The notes under the pieces were generated by a model. The model was not told the origin of the DNA. It did no database searches and was given only the letters and a program-made list of their open reading frames with translations. Position numbers and translations under genes: made by a program. A stretch of DNA of 64,000 bases from Polyangiaceae bacterium (lineage in GTDB: Bacteria; Myxococcota_A; Polyangia; Polyangiales; Polyangiaceae): contig JAWKRG010000011.1 in the NCBI GenBank assembly GCA_041389725.1, positions 187,001-251,000 on the forward strand, read 5' to 3'. Positions 35,729-44,902 of the stretch are shown piece after piece (the first letter of the stretch is position 1; each line of letters starts with the position of its first letter).

Positions 35729-36046
35729 CCCGGAGCGCGGCATAGCCGCCGGGAACGCGAGCTGCGCAGACTCGTCCTCGGAAGGAAGAATTGGCTTTTC
35801 ACCTGGCTCGACGACGGCGGCGAGCGCACCGCCACAATTCTCACCATCATCGCCACGTGCATCGCGCACGAGGTCAATCCCCGCGCGTACCTGCACCTGA
35901 TGACTCGCCTCATCGTCGAGGGTTGGCCACAGGAAAAGCTCCGCGACCTGCTTCCGGATCGAATGCTCGTTGCTCACCCCGAGCTCTACGTAGGTGAGTT
36001 GGCTCAGGTGCCCTCGTCGGCCGATTCGCTCGTGCTCGACAGTTGA
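35729..36046 (+). pseudogene. IS66-family transposase C-terminal fragment
   Basis: About 105 codons in one frame include RELRRLVLGRKNWLFTWLDD, GGERTATILTIIATC and NPRAYLHLMTRLI, the characteristic end of IS66-type (DDE) transposases, in which 'GRKNWLF.GSD.GGE.AA..ySLi.TC..N.v.P..YL' is standard. A stop precedes the fragment and there is no start, so only a remnant is left. Confidence 0.75.
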
Positions 36047-37025
36047 CCCTCGGGCAGCGCGGCCACGGGTTCCCCGTCCGCCGCCTCGCTGACATCATCG
36101 TTGATGGCTTCGCGGATCACTCGATCCGTCAACTCCTGCAGGTGCGCCTCGAGCTCCGCAGACAGCGCGAGGAACTCCGGCCACAGCGTGCGCTCTTGAA
36201 ACGTCTTCAGTGCCCGCACCAGCACCGTACGAGTCGAGCGCGGATCCGCTCTGCTGCCCGCCGAGCTGCCTCACGCTCTCCCTCGACCTTCGTCCCGGCG
36301 TGCAGCGCCTCGATCTTGCGCAGCTTCTCCAGCAACGTCCCCTCGAGCGGCAGTCTCGTGTGCCCAAGCAACCACGGTCGCCTCCTGCGTCACCTTCCGC
36401 CCCTGCGCAGCCTTGCGCAGCCCAAGCGCAAGCTCAAAGCACTACGCCGCTCGTGGAGGGGTTACGTTCCAGCCTTCGCGCGGGCGGTCGATGCCCGCCT
36501 TGGTCCCGACTCGGCTCCGGCGAACGAGAGGTTGCTGGGCTCGACGCTGCGAACGAGCTCTGTCGGGCGGATCAAGAACGCGACCTCGCACGACGGGCCA
36601 TTCCGAGGCGGCCGGACGCGGCGAGCGGCGTCGCAGGCGAGCAAGAAACGTCCCCGAATCGCGGTCGTCCGTCTGATGGGTCTTCTGACCTGATCGTGAG
36701 TCATTCGACGTCCGGGAGCGGCGGACAGAGTCCCCCGAGCTTGAGCATGGCGGGGGCGATCAGCGGCTTACCGTGAGTGGCGGGCGCTGTACCGGGCTGA
36801 GTTCCGGGATTGGGGGCGTTCGCCCCTGTACGACGCGGTGAGCGCGCGCCTGTATCGGCGGGGCACGCCACAATACCAACGCGGAGCGGGCGCGCGTGTC
36901 TCAGCGCGGTGAGTGAGTGGCGAAGTGCCATGGCGCGTCGCCACTTCGCCAGGTTGCCCAGCCGTGAATGCGCCGTCTTTCGCGCGCTTGTCGCCTGGCA
37001 CGCGGCTCGCTGAGCATGGCGGAGC
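36047..37025. other. Decayed accessory DNA and 5' region of element B
   Basis: No intact gene. On the minus strand near 36,240-36,390 a short frame reads LLEKLRKIEALHAGTKVEGE, reminiscent of DUF2786-like helical fragments, and another at 36004-36225 is acidic and helical; both look like pieces. From about 36,700 on the sequence is the probable upstream part of element B, with a palindrome at 36918-36951. Confidence 0.4.
36918..36951. repeat. Palindrome upstream of the element B transposase
   Basis: tggcgaagtg at 36918-36927 is the exact reverse complement of cacttcgcca at 36942-36951. It lies about 75 nt before the transposase frame, and resembles the tggcga/tcgcca palindromes in front of the element A transposase. 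Confidence 0.55.
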
Positions 37026-38575
37026 GTGGGCCATCCCGCGCATGCACTCGCTGCCATAGACCGCTCGCGCTTCCGTCATCGATCAGAAGACACGGTGCTG
37101 TATCAAGCGGTCGCAGCGCACTGGCCTGATTTCCGCTGCCGCGCCGCGAGTCAGGGCGGTTTGCCGAAGTTCGTGATCAAGGAGTTCGAGGAGTATCTGG
37201 GCTGCGGTCGCCTCGACCGCGGCTGCTTGCGCCTCGAGTGTCGAGAGTGCGGCTACTCCGAGCTCGTCGCGTTTTCCTGCAAGCAACGGGGCTTCTGCCC
37301 CTCGTGCATCGGCCGACGCATGGCGGAGACCGCCGTGCACCTCGAAGAGCGTGTGCTGCCTCGCGTGCCCATCCGTCACTGGATCTGTTCCTTGCCCTGG
37401 GGCGTGCGCGCGCTGCTTGGGTACGACAGAAAGCTCTGCGCGGAGGTGGTGAGCGGGTTCATGAAGGAGGTGGACCGCTCCTTACGCTGGCGTGCGAAGC
37501 GAGAGCACGGACTCGCGAGCATGTCGCAGGCCCGCCTTCACCGGCGAGGCCGTGCAGCGCACGGACTCTCGGCGCTCCGACTCAACGTGCATCTGCACGC
37601 ACTCGTGCTGGACGGTGTGTACGTGCACCAAGACGACGACGTTCGCCGCCCGTTGAAGTTCCTGGAGCTCGACACCGCCACACACGAAGACATCGCCGAA
37701 GTCGCAGCACGCACCGCCGCGCGCGTGGAAAGATCTTGCGAGCCCACGGTCGCAGCCTCGATCCGGCGCTCGCTGACGAGACTCCGCCCGAGCTGACGGC
37801 CGACGACCCGGCCCTGGCAGCGTGCTACGCCGCGGCCGCACAAGGCATCGGGCTGAGCGGGGACCGCGCCGGCCTGCCGCCTCTGCGCCTGATCACGGCG
37901 CCGCCCGACCGTCCCCACGCACGCGACGTGACGGATGCACCCATCGCGGAAGTGCGCGGCATCAACGTGCTCGCGGCACAAGTCGTCGATGGCCGAGACC
38001 GCCGGCGCGTGGAGCGGCTGTGTCGCTACATCACGCGACCACCCGTGGCCCAGGACCGCCTCGAGCGCCGGAGTGACGGCAAGCTGGAGCTGACGTTCAA
38101 GAAGCCGTGGCGGGACGGCACCCGCGCGCTGGTCCTCGAGCCCGAGGATCTGATCGCTCGCCTCGTCGCCGCGGTGCCACCGCCGCGATTCCACACGCTC
38201 CGCTACTTCGGCGTGCTGTCGAGCCACTCGTCACGCCGCGCACTCGTCGTGCCCGGAGCTCCACCCGACCCCACGTCGACCAAGCCTCCACCCGCTGCAG
38301 GTTACCAACTCGACCTGCTCGATCAACTCGGGGAGCGCGACGACAAGCCGCCCGTGCGTAAACGCTGGGCCTGGCTGCTCGCGCATATCTTTGCCGCCGA
38401 CGTCGAGACTTGTCCACGCTGCGCGGGTCCCTTGCGATGGGCAGAAATCGCGACCAGCCGCGCGGACATCACGCGCGTGCTCCACGAGCATGGGCTTGGG
38501 CCGCGGGCGCCTCCCCCACAATCTCGACCACGCTGGGTTCCAGAGCAGTTGAAGCTAGGCCTCCCAGAGATCTGA
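37026..38575 (+). pseudogene. IS91-family transposase (element B, copy A), frameshifted
   Basis: About 515 codons. The N-terminal zinc-binding part has CRECG, CPSCIGRRMAET; the HUH motif is HLHALVLDGVY; a tyrosine region RLCRYITRPPVAQ and a C-terminal zinc pair CPRCAGPL follow. It is related to but distinct from element A. Compared with copy B, small indels between about 37,528 and 37,570 and one lost base near 37,733 (gtggaaagatc against gtggaaaagatc) break the frame. The tyrosine-containing segment that copy B lacks is present here. Confidence 0.82.
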
Positions 38576-38769
38576 CGAGCGCGGTTCCGAGGTCCTCGCA
38601 AGGCGGAGCTTTGTGTCGGGTAACGCACAGATGCCGAACCTCGGGCAGCTCGGGAGAGGTTCGCAAACGATGGCCCGATTGGGCTCCTCCCATTCCCCCG
38701 CTCGACCACGTCATGCCGGTCCGGCTATCCTGAGACTACGTGGATTTGGCAGGTGGATTCTCCTACGCG
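37211..38769 (+). mobile_element. IS91-like element B, copy A
   Basis: The part shared with copy B runs from cctcgaccgcgg at 37211 to tcctacgcg at 38769; copy A itself extends further left to at least 36.9 kb since its transposase N terminus and palindrome are there. The right end joins a LysM tail-protein gene. No inverted terminal repeats are seen. Confidence 0.75.
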
Positions 38770-38896
38770 CTCCTGGGAGAGCCTCAGCACGCGGGTCTAC
38801 GGCAACGCCGGACGCGTCGCAGACGTGCTCGCGGCCAACGGCATCGCACCCGGCCAGGCCCCAGTCCCGGGCACCACCTACCTGATGCCGAAGTGA
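38770..38896 (+). pseudogene. LysM-type tail protein C-terminal fragment
   Basis: About 41 codons read SWESLSTRVYGNAGRVADVL and end PGTTYLMPK before TGA 38894-38896. This is a LysM-type domain ending, as in small phage tail proteins (gpX or LysM tail proteins) that lie just before gpD-like genes. The upstream part is replaced by element B. It sits 6 nt before the gpD-like gene. Confidence 0.6.
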
Positions 38897-38902
38897 GGCG
38901 AC

Positions 38903-40267
38903 GTGTACCGCCCGCGCATGGCCGCACAGTTCACGGTGCCCGTGCTCGGCACGCGCGCTCAGCGGATCCAGCAAGCCGCCAGCACCCAGGCGATCTCGGT
39001 CGCGGTGGCTCCGCGGCGGATCGCGATCGAGCGCAACGACCACAACCACGCCGACGCCTGCGAGGTGACGCTCGACTGGACGGACGCCACGCTCGACCCG
39101 CGAATGCTGGACAACGGGGTGGTCTCCGCCTTCATCGACGACGCGAACGACAGCGGGTTCTGGGAGCCGCGGCACTTCAACTGCCGCTTCATCGGTCTGG
39201 TCAAGGACACCGACCGCGACGCGCCGGCGGTCGATGAGCCGCTCGTGGTCACGGTCTCGGCCATCGACTACACGGACCTCTTCCTCAAGGCCAAGCCGTT
39301 CGGCTCGAAGGGCATCCCGCACCTGTCGCAGAGCCTGCAAGAGGCGTGGGAGACGGTCATCTCGCAGACGCCGGGAGCCGAAGCGCTCGCCAAGCAGATC
39401 GAGTTCCAGGACGTCTCGCCTGGCGTGCAGGTGGGGTCGGCCGTCAGCGAGCGCTTCCGCAAGCTCGCCCGCGTGCCGGCGAAGCCGGGCACCGACGCCT
39501 GGGCGGTGTGGCAGCAGTGCGTGGGGATGCTCGGGCTCATCTCCTACTTCGAGCTCGACACCTGCATCGTCACCACGGCCACCAACCTCTACACGGAGCT
39601 GGACCCTCCGGTCCTGACCTGGGGCGACACGCTGGTCAGCCTGAAGGAGAGCCGGCAGGAGAAACTCGCCCGCAAGGCTGTCGGGATCACGAGCTTCGAC
39701 TCCGAGTCGGGCGCCACCCTCGAGGCCTTCTACCCGCCGATCGCAGACTCGCGGGTGAAGCGCAAGCGCGCGCGCGCCAAGAAGATCCTCTCCGACGAGG
39801 CGATGCGCCAGGGCGAGGAGCGAGACTGGTTCTCCTACCCCGGGATCTCCGACCAACAGGTCTTGGACGCCCTCGCCCAGCGCGTCTACGAGGAGCGCGG
39901 GCGACAGGAGCTCCAGGGGCGCGGACGCACCGCCGAGATGCGCGTCCCCACAGTGAGCGGGGCTAGCTTCGACCTGCTCAACCTGAAGGCCGGTGATTCG
40001 GTCCGAATCCAGTTCGCCGAGAACGAGCGCCAGACGCTGCTGCGGCTGCCCACGGACGGTGCGCGCGTGCGCTACCTCGTGAACCGGGGCGCGGATGAGG
40101 CCACGGCGCAGCTGCTCGCCGCCAATATCCGCGAGTTCGCCCAGCTCGAGTCGACCTTTCTCGTCCGCAGCGTGCGCATCGAATTCGAGATCGACGACGA
40201 CTCCGGCAGCTTCTGGATCGACGTCGAGTTCATCAACCGAATCCAAGTGGACGGAGCCAGCGCATGA
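38903..40267 (+). CDS. Contractile-tail hub protein, phage late control gpD-like
   Basis: A 454-residue protein (GTG 38903, or ATG 38918). The beta-rich N terminus (VAVAPRRIAIERNDHNHADA), the inner part with FNCRFIGLVKDTDRD and a C-terminal region with VSGASFDLLNLKAGDSVRI fit the hub proteins of contractile tails (P2 gpD / T4 gp27 / eCIS hub). Its position between a LysM fragment and a gpV-like gene supports the call. The start of the next gene overlaps its stop by four bases. Whether it belonged to a prophage, tailocin or extracellular injection system is not decidable here. Confidence 0.6.
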   Translation: MYRPRMAAQFTVPVLGTRAQRIQQAASTQAISVAVAPRRIAIERNDHNHADACEVTLDWTDATLDPRMLDNGVVSAFIDDANDSGFWEPRHFNCRFIGLVKDTDRDAPAVDEPLVVTVSAIDYTDLFLKAKPFGSKGIPHLSQSLQEAWETVISQTPGAEALAKQIEFQDVSPGVQVGSAVSERFRKLARVPAKPGTDAWAVWQQCVGMLGLISYFELDTCIVTTATNLYTELDPPVLTWGDTLVSLKESRQEKLARKAVGITSFDSESGATLEAFYPPIADSRVKRKRARAKKILSDEAMRQGEERDWFSYPGISDQQVLDALAQRVYEERGRQELQGRGRTAEMRVPTVSGASFDLLNLKAGDSVRIQFAENERQTLLRLPTDGARVRYLVNRGADEATAQLLAANIREFAQLESTFLVRSVRIEFEIDDDSGSFWIDVEFINRIQVDGASA

Positions 40268-41031
40268 TCCCCGACCGAGAAGTTCTGAACGGCGCACCCA
40301 GCTCGGGCGGCAGTATTGAGCACGGCACCGTCGGCTGGGAGGACGGGGCCCCGCACTTCGACCGCGAGGCGGGGAAGCCCGTCGTGGTCAAGGTGACGCT
40401 CTTCCGCGGGCGCGGCCCGGGCGAGGTCTCCCACAGCGGCAAGACCCGCGCGCAGGGGCTTCAGGTCCTGTGCTGCATCGGGGCGCCCCTCAACTTCATC
40501 CCGCCCGACGGCTCGCGCGTGCTGGTCGCCTTCCCCGCCGAATGCGGCTGGGGGCCCGGCGCCGGCGTCGTGTTCACCATGGTCACGGCCGAGCCCGAGG
40601 ACCAGTTCGGCGACACGCGCAGCAAGCTCGACTTCGGCCCGGACTGCGACCTCGTGATCAAGGCGAGGTCGATCACGCTGACGGACTACCAGGACCGGTG
40701 GATCGCCGTCGGGCCCCAGAGCGGCATCAAGATGGGCGACGCCACGGCCAGTGGCTTGCAGCTCAAGGGTGGCGTGTGGGCCATGTGGGTCGCGGAGGGC
40801 AACGTGGCCAAGTCCCTGCTGAACCTCACGAAGGACAACGCCGTGCTCACCCACAAGGCATCCACGCCAGCGATCATCCGCTTGGCAGACGGTGATTGCT
40901 CGATCGGGTCCAAGGGGTTCGCGGTCGCGTGCGCGAACGCGATGATCGGCGGCGGCGCGAGCCCCGCAACACCAGCGCAGTACGGGCTCGGTACGGGCTC
41001 CGCGTCCACGTCCGTCTTCATCCAGCCGTGA
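40264..41031 (+). CDS. Baseplate spike/assembly protein, gpV-like
   Basis: A 255-residue protein overlapping the hub gene by 4 nt. The first half suggests an OB-fold (VVVKVTLFRGRGPGEV, PPDGSRVLVAFPAECGWGPG), the middle shows short strand repeats (CDLVIKARSITLTDYQDRWI), and the last part has a Gly-rich tail. This is the layout of gpV/gp5-like spike proteins that sit on the hub. No lysozyme domain is seen. The family call rests on order and general pattern. Confidence 0.5.
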   Translation: MIPDREVLNGAPSSGGSIEHGTVGWEDGAPHFDREAGKPVVVKVTLFRGRGPGEVSHSGKTRAQGLQVLCCIGAPLNFIPPDGSRVLVAFPAECGWGPGAGVVFTMVTAEPEDQFGDTRSKLDFGPDCDLVIKARSITLTDYQDRWIAVGPQSGIKMGDATASGLQLKGGVWAMWVAEGNVAKSLLNLTKDNAVLTHKASTPAIIRLADGDCSIGSKGFAVACANAMIGGGASPATPAQYGLGTGSASTSVFIQP

Positions 41032-41035
41032 CGCC

Positions 41036-41416
41036 ATGTCGATGAACGCAGGCAGCGTGAGCGTGAGCTCCAGCGAGGTCGTGACCGGAACGGGTCTCGC
41101 GCGCGAGCTCTACGACGCAGACGCCGCGACATTGGTCCTTCCGAGCTTGCCCACCCTCGGTCAGAACACGGCTCCGTACACCGCAAAGCGCCCGTGCTCG
41201 CAGGCGGACATCAACGAGGTGAAGACCGCGCGCGTCCAGCTCCTGCAAGAGGCTGCCCGACGGGCCAATGCCTACGCCAGCGCCACCGTGAGCCACATCA
41301 AGACCAACGCGCTCGCCAAGGTGGACCAAGGAGCCTTGCAGCGCACGCCGAACCCCAACAACGCGGACACGCACACGGTCGCCCCGATCGTGCCGGCGTA
41401 CCTGCCGATCGAGTGA
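41036..41416 (+). CDS. Small tail-cluster protein of unknown function
   Basis: A 126-residue protein starting 4 nt after the spike gene. It has a Ser/Val-rich N terminus and a helix (EVKTARVQLLQEAARRANAY) followed by a proline-rich end. No known family. Co-linearity suggests a structural or assembly role in the same tail-like particle. Confidence 0.6.
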   Translation: MSMNAGSVSVSSSEVVTGTGLARELYDADAATLVLPSLPTLGQNTAPYTAKRPCSQADINEVKTARVQLLQEAARRANAYASATVSHIKTNALAKVDQGALQRTPNPNNADTHTVAPIVPAYLPIE

Positions 41417-41419
41417 CAC

Positions 41420-41542
41420 ATGTCCAAGTGTCAGTTCCCGATCTTCGACTTCGGGTTCAGCATCCCGCTCGCGATCCCCTCGATCCCATTTCCGGATCTG
41501 ACGTTCCCCTTCACGTTGGACCTCTTCTGCCCACTCGATTGA
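41420..41542 (+). CDS. 40-residue Phe/Pro-rich small protein
   Basis: ATG 41420 to TGA 41540-41542, 3 nt after the preceding gene. The peptide begins MSKCQFPIFDFGFSIPLAIP and continues with Pro-Phe-rich segments to FCPLD. It has regular Pro/Ile/Leu/Phe spacing, two cysteines near the ends and no charged helix, so it is not a simple membrane helix. Close coupling to the tail genes suggests it is translated. No family is known to me. Confidence 0.5.
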   Translation: MSKCQFPIFDFGFSIPLAIPSIPFPDLTFPFTLDLFCPLD

Positions 41543-42094
41543 TCACGGGTAGGTGCAGTCCTGGCAGACGAGATTCTTCAGCGTGGAACCGGTCGAACAG
41601 GTCAGGGTGAAGATCGCCATGTTCTTGCACGCCTTGGGAACTCCGTTGAGCGACAGGCAGGCGCATTCGGGCGGGTAGACCCCACCACTCGCCAGCATCG
41701 CCTGCTCGCACTCCAGGTTGCCGCCGCAAGTCGCGGCGACCTTACCCTGCCAGCAAGCGACGAGCGTTCCGCAGTTCGCGGCGAAACCACCAAAGAAATA
41801 CTTCGCGCAGAGCTCCTCTTCGCAGGTTGGAGCCGGGAGCTCGCCGGCGTCGGCGTCGGCTTCGGCCGCAGCGTCGGCGGCTCCATCAGGTGCCGCACCG
41901 GCGGCGCCCGCGGTGCCGGCTCCGTCGCCTTCGACGTCGGGTCCGATGTCGCCTCCTACGTCGCCCTCGCTGGCGTCGCTGTTCGCGTCACCGCCAGACG
42001 GATGCCCGGCGTCCTGTTTTGAGTTGCTGGGAGCGCCACCGCCCTCGGTGCCCGAACAGGCAACGCACAGGACGAGCAGAAGTGGCCAGCGCAC
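41543..42094 (-). CDS. Cysteine-rich lipoprotein
   Basis: About 183 residues. GTG 42094 is chosen because it gives the lipoprotein signal VRWPLLLVLCVAC and a G-rich ribosome-binding stretch precedes it, just after the stop of the upstream gene; a longer frame reaches 42148. After a Gly/Ala/Asp-rich linker comes a cysteine-rich domain (CEEELCAKYFFGGFAANC, CWQGKVAATCGGNLEC, CACLSLNG) ending in CQDCTYP. It ends one base from the tail cluster, on the opposite strand. Function unknown. Confidence 0.65.
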   Translation of the reverse strand: MRWPLLLVLCVACSGTEGGGAPSNSKQDAGHPSGGDANSDASEGDVGGDIGPDVEGDGAGTAGAAGAAPDGAADAAAEADADAGELPAPTCEEELCAKYFFGGFAANCGTLVACWQGKVAATCGGNLECEQAMLASGGVYPPECACLSLNGVPKACKNMAIFTLTCSTGSTLKNLVCQDCTYP

Positions 42095-42102
42095 CGGTTC
42101 CC

Positions 42103-43689
42103 CTATTTCTTCTGTCGCACGTCGGAAGGGCACCTGATCTGTTTGCACAGCTCGTCGAACTCACTGCAGAAGAACGCACCCATGTTGTCTTCGCGATGCG
42201 CTGACGCCGCGCACGCCTTGGACAGTCTCTTCGCCCGCTCGACTCCAGACAACCCATATCCAGCGCGAGCAGCGCTCGCCGCATCCATCAGGCGCTTGTC
42301 TTTCGTGCGCTTCCCATACTCCATCAACCACTGCGAGAAGATCCTTCTGTCTGAGAACGTTCTCATGGCCGCAATGGCTTCCTGACAGCCAACGTGAACG
42401 GGTACCTCTGCAATGGAGATCAGACCGTGAGAGCAAATGTCCGAGCTGGCGTCCTGCTTGCACTGTGCGATAGCCCAGTGGGCTTGAGCCAGCTGCCTGT
42501 TTCCCAGGTCGTCGCCCGTCGTTCCCGCAGCCACTTCGGCGAGCACAGCCGTCGCTCGTGACCACTGACCGTCCACGAAGAGCGCGTTCGCCTCTTTTGC
42601 GCGCTCGGTGGGTTGGCCTGGCGCTGCGACCACCCACGAATCACGCACATTGAGCCACTTGGGACGATCGGGAAGGAACGGCGCGACCGGGGGCATGTAC
42701 TTGTCGCACATCTGCAGAAGGCGTTCCCGTGTCGCAACTTCACTTTCGAGGGTCCGCCGCGCGGTGGCGCTAGCTCCCTCTGTTGCGAGCAGCCTGCGCG
42801 CGTTTTCCAGCTCTTCTACAACCTCATCGCGATACCTGTCCGTGGCGCCCTTGCACTCGGATGGAACGGGCTCGCCGCTAGCGGACGCGGCACAGCGCGC
42901 ACCGTCCCACGCGAATCCGCGTTGACACTCCGGCTGCGCGGTGCCTCCGAGGGGCAGAAGACCGACCCGGAGCGGAACGGAGCAGCGGGCGCTCTCTTCA
43001 CCTCTCGTGTAAGCGCGGTCGCATGCCTCGGGTACGCCATCGACGAACAGCGTCTTCACGCTGGAGCCCGTACGGGCGCCACCCCCTAGACCGAGCAACG
43101 ATCCCTCGGCCCTCAGTTGCGTGGATTCGCCAGCGGCCATAGCAAAGCCGCCCAAGTAGATGCGTGCAACGACGTGCGTCGCGCGCGAACAGTCAGGACC
43201 TCGGAGCTCGGTCGCAGCGTACGCTTTCCCCGACGGGAGGGCGGCGATCCCGACCCGGACGTAGTCGGTGCGGAGCGCACGATTCCTGGTGACCTCCCCA
43301 GCCAGGCGCGCCGCGCCGAGAGGGAGCTCCGCGAAAAGGTCGCTCTGACGCTCGATGAGGTCCTGGTTCTTGAAGGGACTCGGAGTGAACGTGTACTTGC
43401 CGTCGCCGGTGCAGTTGGGCAAGACTTCGAGTTCGACGTTGCACCCCTTCACTGCATAGCGCACCGCGATGACTCCCTGCTGGCGCAGGGCTGTGATCTG
43501 CGCACGGTCGTCGGGCTTCCAAGCCGTGAGCGCAGGCTCAAGGGGATTGCGCACGGCATTGCAGTCCTTGCCCCCGAAGACATCACCGGGAGTGGGAGAG
43601 TTAGTCGCGGCCGGGACCGGCGTCTGGCCGCAGGCTGCTGTGGCAACAAACGCCAACGCTACGATAATGGAACGGGAGCCCCAGAGCAT
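42103..43689 (-). CDS. Large lipoprotein of unknown function
   Basis: A 528-residue protein with the signal SIIVALAFVATAAC (lipobox TAAC). The first half is beta-rich with paired cysteines (GKDCNAVRNPL, KGCNVELEVLPNC); the second half is helical with a coiled stretch VVEELENARRLLATEG and TPR-like helices (ANALFVDGQWSRATAVLAEV). It may be a peptidoglycan- or outer-membrane-linked scaffold. A TACTGT or TATACT box 6-8 nt before the start suggests a leaderless transcript. It is followed by the cysteine-rich lipoprotein gene on the same strand. Confidence 0.65.
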   Translation of the reverse strand: MLWGSRSIIVALAFVATAACGQTPVPAATNSPTPGDVFGGKDCNAVRNPLEPALTAWKPDDRAQITALRQQGVIAVRYAVKGCNVELEVLPNCTGDGKYTFTPSPFKNQDLIERQSDLFAELPLGAARLAGEVTRNRALRTDYVRVGIAALPSGKAYAATELRGPDCSRATHVVARIYLGGFAMAAGESTQLRAEGSLLGLGGGARTGSSVKTLFVDGVPEACDRAYTRGEESARCSVPLRVGLLPLGGTAQPECQRGFAWDGARCAASASGEPVPSECKGATDRYRDEVVEELENARRLLATEGASATARRTLESEVATRERLLQMCDKYMPPVAPFLPDRPKWLNVRDSWVVAAPGQPTERAKEANALFVDGQWSRATAVLAEVAAGTTGDDLGNRQLAQAHWAIAQCKQDASSDICSHGLISIAEVPVHVGCQEAIAAMRTFSDRRIFSQWLMEYGKRTKDKRLMDAASAARAGYGLSGVERAKRLSKACAASAHREDNMGAFFCSEFDELCKQIRCPSDVRQKK

Positions 43690-43695
43690 CGCCCG

Positions 43696-43701
43696 ACAGT
43701 A
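43696..43701 (-). promoter_or_regulatory. Predicted -10 box for the 42.1-43.7 kb lipoprotein
   Basis: On the minus strand TACTGT ends 6 nt before ATG 43689; the overlapping TATACT is two bases further away. Either would place the transcription start at or very near the ATG. Confidence 0.4.
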
Positions 43702-43757
43702 TACGGGAAGATGCCGCCGTCGCTTCCCTACGTCCCATCACCCGAGTAGCGCGCACC

Positions 43758-44282
43758 CTATGGCGCGTTGGCCACCGCGCTAGCCGCCGAGGCCACGTCG
43801 CTAGCGCTGCTCTGCGAGCCCGCGAACCAACGAACCACTCCGCGGGCGTCGAGCACAATAGTCGCGGGAAGTGACTCCACACCGCACTCGCGCCGGACGA
43901 CATCGCCGCGGTCAACCAGGAACGGGGACTCCGCCCCCCAGCGCCTCAGGGCTGCGGCTGCCTCCTCCGTCGTCTCGCCGTCCGCCAGCACCGCTATCAG
44001 CACGATTCGGCCGCCAGCCCGCTCGATGTCCGGTCGCAAAGCCAACAGAGCTGGCACCTTGGTGCGGCACGGCTCGCACGTTGGTGAGAACGCTTCGACG
44101 ACTGTGGCGCGCGCACGGCCAAGCGGGAGCGTCACGACACTTCCCTGGTCGCTCGGCAGGGTGACGCTAGCTGTGCGCCCCACGGCCGGGCTTGGCGCGC
44201 CAAGCGGCATGGCGGGCGGGCTGGCCTGGGCGCAACCTGCTGTGGCGAGCAAGGCCGGAACGAGGATCGGTAGCAGGCGCAT
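43758..44282 (-). CDS. TlpA-like thioredoxin-fold lipoprotein
   Basis: A 174-residue lipoprotein, MRLLPILVPALLATAGC at the N terminus, with a thioredoxin fold. The active-site motif is SPTCEPCRTKVPALLAL (CEPC), followed by the strand RIVLIAVLADGE and the cis-Pro loop VESLPATIVLDARGVV. Proteins of this kind reduce disulfides or help cytochrome c maturation in the periplasm. Neighbouring genes encode cysteine-rich lipoproteins, so a role in their folding is possible. It lies next to a truncated tail gene on the other strand. Confidence 0.85.
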   Translation of the reverse strand: MRLLPILVPALLATAGCAQASPPAMPLGAPSPAVGRTASVTLPSDQGSVVTLPLGRARATVVEAFSPTCEPCRTKVPALLALRPDIERAGGRIVLIAVLADGETTEEAAAALRRWGAESPFLVDRGDVVRRECGVESLPATIVLDARGVVRWFAGSQSSASDVASAASAVANAP

Positions 44283-44434
44283 TTGGGAACGACGGTGCTG
44301 TTCCGTTGCCGGGGAAGCAGCATCCTACCACTGGGAACGGAGGCAGCGTCCCCCCTCAATGGCGCAACCAGGGTGGCATCGCCTAGACGTACCGAAGACA
44401 ACGACTGCTCTGACCCGTTGCCCATCTCAGAAGC

Positions 44435-44902
44435 ATGGCCTTCGAGCTCCATTCCCTGACGCCCCGAGGTGCTCGGCGTTTGCGGCTGTTCTTCACGGCC
44501 GCGCCGGCGGTGGGAGCCATGGTCACGACGTGGTTCTCGCTGACCTGCCAGGACGGCGTGGGAGCAGACCCCGCGATCCAAGCCGTGCTCGCGGTCCCCA
44601 ACGACCCGAACGCCCTCGAGCTCGTCCTCTCGTTGGACCTGGTCGGCGGAGCCCTCTACCAGCTCCACGTCGCTGCCGGCCTGCCGGGCACCGACGGCGG
44701 GCCCGTCACGCTGCCGGAGACCACCGCGAAGCTCCGGCCGGGCGAGGCGCCCCCGGCGCCCTCGATGGTGACCTCTCCGAGGGACGTGGTCGCCGAGCTC
44801 TACGGCATCGACCTCGACTGGTCGGACGGAGACTTCCGCGAGACTCCGGACGGCGACCTGGCCACCCGCACGGGACCCGAGAACGTTCGCGCAGCCAACC
44901 GC
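44435..44902 (+). pseudogene. Tail protein with gp25/GPW-like end, cut by element B
   Basis: About 156 native codons. The N-terminal 115 residues are a beta domain of unknown type (FELHSLTPRGARRLRLFFTA). The last part, ELYGIDLDWSDGDFRETPDG followed by DLATRTGPENV, closely resembles the opening of gp25/GPW baseplate wedge proteins ('DL.. .GDl..tpdGDLalv.G.eNv.Qal'). The rest of that domain is missing because element B copy B starts at 44903. The gene is therefore part of the same contractile-tail set as 38.8-41.5 kb. Confidence 0.6.

Noticed and set aside
35674..36693. Plus-strand frame 36043-36693 as a gene
   Set aside because: Arg/Pro/Ser-rich with no motif; it runs across IS66 and other remnants and has no start signal.
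38711..40297. 528-codon minus-strand frame opposite the gpD-like gene
   Set aside because: Antisense shadow; the plus-strand genes overlap each other in the pattern of an operon and show tail-protein features.
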